Shown here: positions 43,800-52,064 of the stretch, in pieces
Position numbering within the stretch: the first letter of the stretch is position 1
Layout: every line of letters begins with the position of its first letter
From: Palsa-360 sp963719875
Lineage (GTDB): Bacteria; Acidobacteriota; Terriglobia; Acidiferrales; UBA7541
Length of the DNA: 64,000 nt
NCBI GenBank assembly: GCA_963719875.1
Contig: CAVRDJ010000002.1
Coordinates: 2,976,001 to 3,040,000, forward strand
Direction of reading: 5' to 3'
Position numbers and translations under genes: made by a program
Notes under the pieces: generated by a model
Database searches by the model: none
Seen by the model: the letters and a program-made list of their open reading frames with translations, nothing else
What the model was told of the DNA's origin: nothing

Positions 43800-44972
43800 A
43801 TGAAGATTCACGAATACCAGGCCAAAGAAATCTTCAGGCGGTTTGGAGTGCCCACTCCTCGGGGAGAAATGGTCACCACACCCGATCACGCGCGCGCCGT
43901 GGCCGAACGGCTGGGAACAAAAATCGTCGTGGTGAAGGCGCAAATCCACGCCGGAGGCCGCGGCAAGGCGGGCGGCGTGAAGCTGGCGAAATCGCCGGCG
44001 GAAGCGGCCGATCTGGCGAAGTCAATCCTGGGCATGAAGCTTGTAACGCCGCAAACGGGACCCGGCGGACGCATCGTGCAGCGATTGCTGATCGAAGAAG
44101 GGCTCGACATCAAGCGCGAACTTTACCTGAGCATTCTCGTTGACCGCGCCGTCGCCGCTCCGGTGATCATGGCGAGCACGGCGGGCGGGATGGAAATCGA
44201 GGAAGTGGCGCACAAGAATCCTGAGTTGATTCTCCGCGAAACGATTCTTCCGGCCACCGGCTTGCAGCCCTACCATACGCGCAAGCTGGCGTTTGGCCTG
44301 GGACTCTCCGGCGACACGGCCGCTGCGGCCGGGCCGTTCCTGCAGGCGCTCTACCGCGCGTTCCTCGAAACCGACGCGTCGCTCGCGGAAATCAATCCGC
44401 TGATCGTGACCGGCGGCGGCAAACTAGTCGCGCTCGACGCGAAGATGGCGTTTGACGACAACGCGCTCTATCGTCACAAGGACCTCGCTGATCTGCGCGA
44501 TTTGAACGAGGAAGATCCGCTCGAAGTCGAAGCGTCCAGCTACAAGCTGAACTACATCAAGCTCGAAGGCAATGTCGGCTGCATGGTCAATGGCGCGGGC
44601 CTCGCCATGAGCACGATGGACATCATCAAGTTGTCGGGCGGCTCGCCGGCAAATTTTCTGGATGTCGGCGGCGGCGCTTCGGCCGAGCAAGTGAAGAACG
44701 CGTTCAAGATCCTGGTGAAAGACCCGAGCGTGAAAGGAGTCTTTATTAATATTTTCGGCGGAATCCTGCGGTGCGACGTCCTGGCCTCGGGCGTCGTGGC
44801 TGCGGCAAAGGAGCTAGACCTCAAGCTTCCTGTCGTGGTTCGCATGGAAGGAACAAACGTAGAGAAAGGTCAGGAGATTTTGCGAGATTCGGGATTGGGA
44901 CTGACGATCGCAAATGACATGAAGGATGGCGCGCAGAAAGTTGTCGCGCTAGCGGGAAGTAAAGGAAGTTGA
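43800..44972 (+). CDS. sucC: Succinyl-CoA synthetase (ADP/GDP-forming) beta subunit
   Basis: Citric-acid-cycle enzyme subunit coupling succinyl-CoA hydrolysis to nucleotide triphosphate formation. It has 390 residues, the normal length. The ATP-grasp opening MKIHEYQAKEIFRRFGVPTPRG, KAQIHAGGRGKAGGVKLA, INPLIVT, ALDAKMAFDDNALYRH, GCMVNGAGLAMSTMDIIKL and VFINIFGGILRCDVLA are all present. The final codons and TGA stop (44970-44972) lie within the left inverted repeat of the four-helix-bundle cassette that separates sucC from sucD. Normally the two genes adjoin or overlap. Confidence 0.97.
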   Translation: MKIHEYQAKEIFRRFGVPTPRGEMVTTPDHARAVAERLGTKIVVVKAQIHAGGRGKAGGVKLAKSPAEAADLAKSILGMKLVTPQTGPGGRIVQRLLIEEGLDIKRELYLSILVDRAVAAPVIMASTAGGMEIEEVAHKNPELILRETILPATGLQPYHTRKLAFGLGLSGDTAAAAGPFLQALYRAFLETDASLAEINPLIVTGGGKLVALDAKMAFDDNALYRHKDLADLRDLNEEDPLEVEASSYKLNYIKLEGNVGCMVNGAGLAMSTMDIIKLSGGSPANFLDVGGGASAEQVKNAFKILVKDPSVKGVFINIFGGILRCDVLASGVVAAAKELDLKLPVVVRMEGTNVEKGQEILRDSGLGLTIANDMKDGAQKVVALAGSKGS

Positions 44973-45424
44973 GGAAGCAAAGGAAGTAGAGGAAGGAAAG
45001 GAAATGGCCGAGCGTGCGGGTGTTGTTCGCACATATTCGGATTTGTTGGTTTACAAGCAGGCGTACCGGTTGGCGCTGGATGTATCGAAGGTTACGAAGG
45101 AGTTTCCGAGGCAGGAACAGTTTGAGATGGGTCGTCAAATTCGCAACTGTAGCCGGTCCGTGGCAGCGAATATTGTGGAGGGCTGGGCCAAGCGAAATTC
45201 GGCAGCAGAATTTAAACGGCACCTGATGATTGCAATCGGTGAGTGCGCCGAGACGAAGTTTTGGATTGACCTGGCCACTGATGAAGGTTTTGTCGCGGCA
45301 AAGCGAGCTGGAACGCTGGGTTCGGAGTACAGAAAGCTGGGGTTCATGCTTCATAATCTATGGAAGGAATGGAGGAAATTCTAATGGTGAGGGCATTTTC
45401 CTTTGCTTCCTCAACATCCTTTAC
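44959..45424. mobile_element. Candidate S23/IVP cassette with 27-bp inverted repeats, inserted between sucC and sucD
   Basis: Purine-rich arm 44959-44985 (starting GTAAAGGAAGTTGAGGAAGC) and pyrimidine-rich arm 45398-45424 are inverted copies with one mismatch in 27. They enclose the four-helix-bundle gene at 45004-45384. The left arm carries the sucC stop; the right arm ends 12 bases before the sucD ATG. About 466 bases in all. Its arrangement suggests a mobile unit, though no recombinase is present. Confidence 0.6.
45004..45384 (+). CDS. Four-helix-bundle protein (S23 / 23S rRNA intervening-sequence protein family)
   Basis: A 126-residue helical protein. TYSDLLVYKQAYRLALDVSKVTKEFPRQEQFEMGRQIRNCSRSVAANIVEGWAKRNSAAEFKRHLMIAIGECAETKFWIDLATDEG matches the family first seen in intervening sequences of 23S rRNA genes and later found in many loci. 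The biochemical role is unproven; RNA binding has been suggested. GGAAGGAAAGGAA just before the ATG serves as ribosome site and is part of the repetitive purine-rich flank. Inserted between sucC and sucD, it is probably co-transcribed with them. Confidence 0.9.
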   Translation: MAERAGVVRTYSDLLVYKQAYRLALDVSKVTKEFPRQEQFEMGRQIRNCSRSVAANIVEGWAKRNSAAEFKRHLMIAIGECAETKFWIDLATDEGFVAAKRAGTLGSEYRKLGFMLHNLWKEWRKF

Positions 45425-45436
45425 CTCCTTAACCTC

Positions 45437-46309
45437 ATGAGTGTCTTGATCAACGAAAAGACGCGCGTCGTCGTCCAAGGCCTCACCGGGCGCGAAGGCG
45501 GCTTCCATGCGCAACAGATGATCGAATACGGTACTACAGTGATCGCGGGCGTGACGCCGGGCAAGGGAGGCACGAAGCATGAGAACGTGCACGTGTTCAA
45601 TACAGTTTCGGATGCGGTTTCGGAAACGGGGGCGGACGCGTCAATAATTTTTGTGCCGCCGCCGTATGCTGCGGACGCGATTCTCGAAGCGATCGATGCC
45701 GGCGTGCCCCTCGTCATCTGCATCACGGAAGGCATTCCAACGCTCGACATGGTCCGCGTGGCGGCCGTGCTGAAAAATTCCAAGACGCGCTTGATCGGCC
45801 CGAACTGCCCGGGAATTATTTCCCCGGGAAAATGCAAGATGGGGATCATGCCGGGGCGGATTCACAAGCAGGGAAACATCGGAGTGGTGAGCCGCAGCGG
45901 AACCCTGACGTACGAGGCCGTGCATCAACTGACGCAGCTTGGCATCGGACAATCCACATGCATCGGCATCGGCGGCGACCCGATTATCGGCACGACGCAC
46001 CTCGATTCGATCAAGCTTTTCAACGAAGATCCGGAGACGCATGCCATCGTGATGATCGGCGAAATCGGCGGCGACGCGGAAGAAAAGGCTGCCGCCTACA
46101 TCAAAGCCAACGTGAAAAAGCCCGTCGTGGGGCTGATCGCAGGCCAGACGGCCCCTCCCGGACGCCGCATGGGCCATGCGGGTGCGATCATCAGCGGCGG
46201 CGCGGGCACCGCCGTCGAGAAATATAAAGCCATGGCCGCGGCGGGAATTCATACGATTCAAAGTCCGGCGGACATTGGTTCCACATTGGCAGCAGTAATT
46301 AACAAGTAG
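45437..46309 (+). CDS. sucD: Succinyl-CoA synthetase alpha subunit
   Basis: Alpha subunit of 290 residues binding CoA and carrying the phosphohistidine. MSVLINEKTRVVVQGLTGREGGFHAQQMIEYGT is the standard start, followed by GVTPGKGGTKH, IICITEGIPTLDM-like VICITEGIPTLDM, GPNCPGIISPG, SRSGTLTYEAVHQLTQLGIGQS and the active histidine in GRRMGHAGAIISGG. The ATG at 45437 is preceded by pyrimidine-rich sequence (CCTTTACCTCCTTAACCTC) with no ribosome site on this strand, apparently because the cassette arm lies there. Expression may be altered. Confidence 0.97.
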   Translation: MSVLINEKTRVVVQGLTGREGGFHAQQMIEYGTTVIAGVTPGKGGTKHENVHVFNTVSDAVSETGADASIIFVPPPYAADAILEAIDAGVPLVICITEGIPTLDMVRVAAVLKNSKTRLIGPNCPGIISPGKCKMGIMPGRIHKQGNIGVVSRSGTLTYEAVHQLTQLGIGQSTCIGIGGDPIIGTTHLDSIKLFNEDPETHAIVMIGEIGGDAEEKAAAYIKANVKKPVVGLIAGQTAPPGRRMGHAGAIISGGAGTAVEKYKAMAAAGIHTIQSPADIGSTLAAVINK

Positions 46310-46322
46310 GGAGTCGGGTCTA

Positions 46323-46394
46323 GTAGCGCGGGCTTCAGCCTGTGGATTTTGAATCATGCATGATCTAAACCCCGCAGGCTGAAGCCTGCGCTAC
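46323..46394. repeat. Paired-hairpin repeat, GCAGGCTTCAGCCTG subtype with a changed arm
   Basis: The left arm reads GTAGCGCGGGCTTCAGCCTG (G for A, giving a G-U type pair), while the right arm is the standard one. It lies 13 bases after the sucD stop and before ndk. Confidence 0.9.
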
Positions 46395-46476
46395 TGTGGC
46401 GTTGCCCGGCAATGAATTGAGCAGGCGAAGCATCCGGAGACGTCGGCTGAAAATTCCGATCATGGAGAATTATTGA

Positions 46477-46896
46477 ATGGCGATCGAACGAACACTAGCA
46501 ATCATCAAGCCTGACGCCGTAGTGCGCGGGCTGGCAGCAGATATTCTGTCACGAATTCACAAGGCTGGATTTCAAATCGTTGCTATCAAATCGTTACGCC
46601 TCACGCGCAAAGAGGCCGAAGGTTTCTACGCGGTTCATGCCGCGCGTCCCTTTTTCGGCGAACTGACCGAGTTCATGAGTTCCGGCAAAGTGGTCGTGCT
46701 CGCCCTCGAAGCCGAAGGCGCAATCCTGAAGTGGCGCGACACGATGGGCGCCACCGATCCCGCCAAGGCCGCGCCGGGCACGATTCGCCGCGACCTTGGC
46801 ACCAGCATCGGAAATAATTGCACGCACGGGTCGGATGCTCCCGAGACGGCCGCGTTCGAGCTGGGCTTTTTTTTTGCCGGCTACGAATTGATCTGA
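46477..46896 (+). CDS. ndk: Nucleoside diphosphate kinase
   Basis: Balances nucleoside triphosphates by phosphate transfer through a histidine. It has 139 residues. ERTLAIIKPDAVVRGLAADI is the N-terminal signature, and the catalytic H117 lies in GNNCTHGSDAPETAAFELGFFF. R and K ligands and the Kpn loop (MSSGKVVVLALEAEGAI) are present. A run of nine T residues encodes part of LGFFFAG near the C-terminus, a possible slip site. It follows the sucCD genes in the same direction. Confidence 0.97.
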   Translation: MAIERTLAIIKPDAVVRGLAADILSRIHKAGFQIVAIKSLRLTRKEAEGFYAVHAARPFFGELTEFMSSGKVVVLALEAEGAILKWRDTMGATDPAKAAPGTIRRDLGTSIGNNCTHGSDAPETAAFELGFFFAGYELI

Positions 46897-46909
46897 ATTC
46901 ATTCAGATC
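46890..46909 (+). terminator. Perfect hairpin overlapping the ndk stop
   Basis: GATCTGAAT-TC-ATTCAGATC, a 9-bp stem that includes the TGA stop of ndk. No T-run follows, so it may be a 3' end stabiliser or a factor-dependent terminator rather than a classical intrinsic one. Confidence 0.3.
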
Positions 46910-46947
46910 GCAGTATTAGGTCGGTTTCTGAATCGTTGGGGGAATCG

Positions 46948-47517
46948 GTGGATAATTTCCTGCAGTTAGAGAACCGGCGCACGGGAGAAATCCTGAGGAT
47001 GCGCCGAGTGCGTGACGCCGAGGGCCAAACCATTTTGGCCATCGACGGCTCGTTGCCGCCACGAGCGAACGGCCCGCCGCCTCACGCGCACTTCCATCAA
47101 GCTGAAGAAGGGATTGTGAAGGCGGGATCACTCGGAGCCCGACTCGGAAAGAAGAAGATCGTTGTACCGGCAGGGGGGACCGCATTCTTTCCCGCCGGGG
47201 TCGTTCATGCCTGGTGGAACGCCGGCGACGATCTCTTGGAGTTGAGCGGCCGAGCAATTCCCGCGGGTGACTTAGATCGCTTCCTCCAGGCGCTATTTGC
47301 GGTTCTCAACGCCTGCCCGTCACGTAGGCCATCGATTTTTTACCTAGCCCACGTGTTGTGGCGACATCGGCACACACACGCGGTTGCGCTGCCGCCACGA
47401 ACGATTCAGCGAATCGTTTTTCCCGTCATTCTGCTAGTCGGCCGCATCCTGGGCAAATACCGCGGAGATAGCTGGCCTGGTTCGCCCGCGTCGTGCACCG
47501 GTGCGCCGGAAGTGTAA
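46948..47517 (+). CDS. Cupin-domain protein
   Basis: A 189-residue protein with a conserved single-cupin barrel in its first 115 residues: PPHAHFHQAEEGIVKAGSLGARLG gives the His-x-His...Glu metal motif and GGTAFFPAGVVHAWWNAG the second His motif. The C-terminal 70 residues are helical and hydrophobic (QRIVFPVILLVGRILG) and may contact the membrane. GTG at 46948 has GGGGGA upstream; TTG at 46936 is less likely. No substrate can be named; dioxygenase, isomerase or binding roles are all possible. Confidence 0.82.
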   Translation: MDNFLQLENRRTGEILRMRRVRDAEGQTILAIDGSLPPRANGPPPHAHFHQAEEGIVKAGSLGARLGKKKIVVPAGGTAFFPAGVVHAWWNAGDDLLELSGRAIPAGDLDRFLQALFAVLNACPSRRPSIFYLAHVLWRHRHTHAVALPPRTIQRIVFPVILLVGRILGKYRGDSWPGSPASCTGAPEV

Positions 47518-47603
47518 GCTGCGCGCGCTGTCCATCCTCCTTATTTCGTTACTGGTAGTTGAGTCACCAGCAAATTAGATAGAATTGAAAACTGGTGGAA
47601 CTC

Positions 47604-47837
47604 ATGCGCGAACTCGGGCGAATCATGGTCCTCGCAGGCTCGGCGCTGGCCGTAGTCGGCGCGCTCGTATGGCTTGCCGCGCGGCCGGGAGGGCTCCCGC
47701 TGCGGCTTGGGCGTTTGCCCGGCGACATTGCCTACCAGGGAAAACATGGCTCGTTTTATTTCCCGGTGGTGACGTGTATCCTGCTGAGCGTGGTGCTTAC
47801 GCTGATCCTGTGGCTGGTGCAATGGCTGAAAAGGTAA
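47604..47837 (+). CDS. DUF2905-family small membrane protein
   Basis: A 77-residue protein with two membrane helices: MRELGRIMVLAGSALAVVGALVWL and VVTCILLSVVLTLILWLVQWL. Between them GGLPLRLGRLPGDIAYQGKHGSFYFPV is the family signature. The ATG at 47604 follows GGTGGA at 4 bases; a GTG at 47595 is also possible. Its end overlaps the xseA start by 16 bases, so the two are co-translated. Function is unknown; the family occurs widely next to ruvB and queA-type genes. Confidence 0.85.
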   Translation: MRELGRIMVLAGSALAVVGALVWLAARPGGLPLRLGRLPGDIAYQGKHGSFYFPVVTCILLSVVLTLILWLVQWLKR

Positions 47838-49201
47838 AGCAATTCGAGCTGAATCTCGCGCCGGAGCGAAAAATCTGGAGCGTCTCGGAGCTGACGGCGC
47901 GCATCAGCGGCGTGCTGGCCTCGCAATTCTCGAATTTGTGGGTGGAGGGGGAAGTTTCCAACTACCGCCCCGCGCAATCCGGGCATCTCTATTTCACGCT
48001 CAAGGACGCCAAGGCGCAGGTACGCTGCGTGTGCTTTCGCACGCAGGCCATGCGGCTGAAATTCCGGCCCGGGGACGGATTGAAACTCATCGTGCGCGGA
48101 TCGATCAGCGTGTACGAGCCGCGCGGCGAGTATCAGATTTACGTGGAGTACATCGAGCCGTCCGGAGTCGGCGCGCTGCAGCTCGCGTTCGAGCAGCTGA
48201 AGAAGCGTCTCGACGCCGAGGGACTTTTTGACGTTGCGCGCAAGAAGCCGCTTCCCATGCTTCCTCGGCGCATTGGCGTCGTGACGTCGCCGAGGGGCGC
48301 GGCCGTGCGCGATATTATTCGCATTCTGCGGCGGCGTTTTCCGAATCTGCACCTGATCGTCTATCCTGTGCGCGTGCAGGGCGAAGGAGCGGCGGAAGAA
48401 ATCGCCGCGGCGCTGAAATATTTCAACCGCAAACAATTGGTGGACGTCATTCTGCTCGCGCGCGGCGGCGGCTCGATCGAAGATCTTTGGGCATTCAACG
48501 AAGAATCCGTGGCGCGCGCAATTGCCGCGTGCACGATCCCGGTCGTGAGCGGCGTGGGGCACGAAACCGATTTCACGATTGCGGATTTTGTGGCCGACGT
48601 GCGCGCCTCGACGCCTTCCGCGGCGGCCGAAATCGTCGTGCAATCGCGGCAGGAATTTCAGCGGCATCTCGGAGAATTGGAACACAAAATTTCGCAACGC
48701 ATGAGATACATCCTGCTCGAATGGCGGCATCGCCTGAAGGAACTGACCACGCACATGGGGTTTCGCCGCCTCGAAGACTTGCTGCGCCGCCACCGCCAGC
48801 AGACCGATGAGATGACTTCGCGGCTCGGAGTCGCGCTGCAGGGACGCATCGAGCGGCTGCGCCACCGTTACACAATTGCCGCGACTCGCATCGCATCGTT
48901 CGACTTGCGCGCGCGAATCCGAACGCTTGGCTTGCGGCTCGTGCAGCGTTCGGCGGAACTCGGCATGCGCATGGAGCGGTACCTCGTCGGCAAGATCCAG
49001 CGGTTGGAACGGCTGCGCGTGCAACTCGACGAGCGCAGCCCGCTGCGCGTTCTGCAGCGCGGCTACGCGATCTGCACGGACGCCGCCGGAAACGTGGTGA
49101 ACGCCGCCGACCAGGTGTCCGTCGGCGCCGAAGTCAACGTGCAACTTGCGCGCGGCCGCCTCGGCGCCGAAGTGCGAGCCCGCGAAATTCCAAAGCCGTA
49201 A
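47822..49201 (+). CDS. xseA: Exodeoxyribonuclease VII large subunit
   Basis: Catalytic subunit of the single-strand-specific exonuclease VII, 459 residues. The OB-fold part (VSELTARISGVLASQFSNLWVEGEVSNYRPAQSGHLYFTLKDAKAQVRCVCF) precedes the catalytic core: RIGVVTSPRGAAVRDIIRIL, DVILLARGGGSIEDLWAFNEE and PVVSGVGHETDFTIADFVADVRASTPSAAAE. A long coiled coil (about 290-400) follows. The start overlaps the DUF2905 gene; an earlier in-frame start at 47585 merely shadows that gene. The small subunit gene xseB does not follow. Confidence 0.96.
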   Translation: MAEKVKQFELNLAPERKIWSVSELTARISGVLASQFSNLWVEGEVSNYRPAQSGHLYFTLKDAKAQVRCVCFRTQAMRLKFRPGDGLKLIVRGSISVYEPRGEYQIYVEYIEPSGVGALQLAFEQLKKRLDAEGLFDVARKKPLPMLPRRIGVVTSPRGAAVRDIIRILRRRFPNLHLIVYPVRVQGEGAAEEIAAALKYFNRKQLVDVILLARGGGSIEDLWAFNEESVARAIAACTIPVVSGVGHETDFTIADFVADVRASTPSAAAEIVVQSRQEFQRHLGELEHKISQRMRYILLEWRHRLKELTTHMGFRRLEDLLRRHRQQTDEMTSRLGVALQGRIERLRHRYTIAATRIASFDLRARIRTLGLRLVQRSAELGMRMERYLVGKIQRLERLRVQLDERSPLRVLQRGYAICTDAAGNVVNAADQVSVGAEVNVQLARGRLGAEVRAREIPKP

Positions 49202-49225
49202 CTCATCTTATTTTCTCTCCGAGGT

Positions 49226-49254
49226 TTTCTCTGTGCCCTCTGTGCGCTCCGTGG
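49226..49254. repeat. CTCTGTGCCCTCTGTG repeat after xseA
   Basis: TTTCTCTGTGCCCTCTGTGC and following GCTCCGTGG, a single-arm version of the module at 36230, about 25 bases after the xseA stop. Confidence 0.6.
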
Positions 49255-49295
49255 TGAGTGCTTTCGGAGTTGTGGGACTATGCGTAATGCCCTCG

Positions 49296-49550
49296 CTATC
49301 GGTAAATGTCGCGCCTGTGGCCGACGTGAAGCACAGTGACTGTCTGAACTTGATCATCAATTTCGTAAATCACCCGGTACTTTCCAGCGCGAATCCTCCA
49401 GCCTTCTCGCCCCGTCAGCTTCCGGCATCCGCGAGGCCTTGCGCTCTCAGCGAGCGCAGAAATTGCCGATTTCACTTTTTCGTAGGCCTCCTTTGGCAAG
49501 GAGGCCAGTTCACGCTGGGCCCTGCGGAGGATGAAGACGGAGTAACTCAC
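49296..49550 (-). CDS. RelE/ParE-family toxin
   Basis: Toxin half of a type II toxin-antitoxin pair, 84 residues. SVFILRRAQRELASLPKEAYEKVKSAISALAESARPRGCRKLTGREGWRIRAGKYRVIYEID is the RelE fold, with KYRVIYEI as the family hallmark and a basic surface (RRAQREL, GWRIRAGKYR). It would act as a ribosome-dependent mRNA nuclease; ParE-like gyrase targeting is less likely. The gene overlaps the end of the antitoxin gene by 4 bases, so the two are translationally coupled. A single pair between xseA and lepA suggests a mobile accessory locus. Confidence 0.9.
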   Translation of the reverse strand: MSYSVFILRRAQRELASLPKEAYEKVKSAISALAESARPRGCRKLTGREGWRIRAGKYRVIYEIDDQVQTVTVLHVGHRRDIYR

Positions 49551-49756
49551 TTGCGTGAGCGTTCAATTTCCTGTGTAGCTTTTGAAAATGGGATGGGTTC
49601 ATCTCTCGAGGCTTTTGCGGTGTCATACGCGCGGATCGACTCAAGCTCTTCGATATCTGCCAAGATTTTTTTATAGTCCTCAATACTGATGACCACACCA
49701 ATCTTCTGGCCTCGGCGATCCGTAACGTATTTCTTCGGTTTGAGAGCAGTCTTCAT
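49547..49756 (-). CDS. Phd/YefM-like antitoxin
   Basis: A 69-residue antitoxin partnering the RelE-type toxin. KKYVTDRRGQKIGVVISIEDYKKILADIEELESIRAYDTAKAS has the beta hairpin and helix common to Phd/YefM-type proteins, which bind their own promoter and neutralise the toxin by the C-terminal segment. It lies upstream of the toxin, as expected. The 94-base gap before lepA's end (49757-49850) should hold its promoter. Confidence 0.88.
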   Translation of the reverse strand: MKTALKPKKYVTDRRGQKIGVVISIEDYKKILADIEELESIRAYDTAKASRDEPIPFSKATQEIERSRK

Positions 49757-49850
49757 TGGTGTGTTAACCTAGTTTACGCCTCTGGAGCGGTGGGAAACAA
49801 GCGACTGACCTTGTGGCATTTGAAAGCCGCTGCGAAACAGTGACGTAGAA

Positions 49851-51659
<1,809 letters not shown>

Positions 51660-52064
51660 CAGTTAGCCTGCCGGCGCGCGGTCTTCGAATTGAGCAGGTC
51701 GTCCGCCACAGGCGGACAGCCCACGCCCGCGCGCCGGTAAAAGTCTCCTGTCCGAAGCGATTTGCAACGCGCTCGTTCAGCTGCTCGCTGCCCAGCAAGA
51801 TTCTTGAACCACTCCGTAACAATTCAGTGTGCCACAAGTGGCTGCAGGCAGGAAGCGGTGCGGCGTAGCCGGAAGCGGGGCAGTTTCCGATTCGACCGTT
51901 TCCAGGGGGAATCCGGTTTCGGCCATAATTGTTTCTGGAATACGCACAAGCCGGAACGTCGAAAATTGGATCTTGCCCTCGCTGGATGAGATTCGGAATG
52001 GAGCGAAGGGCTGGTGCGGCGCAAGGCTTGGGCCGAATGTCTTTCGGCCCTATAGCCATGCCGG
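51660..52064. other. Gene-free gap of 405 bases
   Basis: Between the lepA start and the end of the molybdenum hydroxylase gene, both minus strand. Contains a small hairpin GTCCGCC-ACA-GGCGGAC (51701-51717) near the lepA start. Long frames crossing this gap run into the hydroxylase gene in the wrong frame and look like chance. No gene is supported; it may hold the lepA promoter or a decayed region. Confidence 0.4.
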
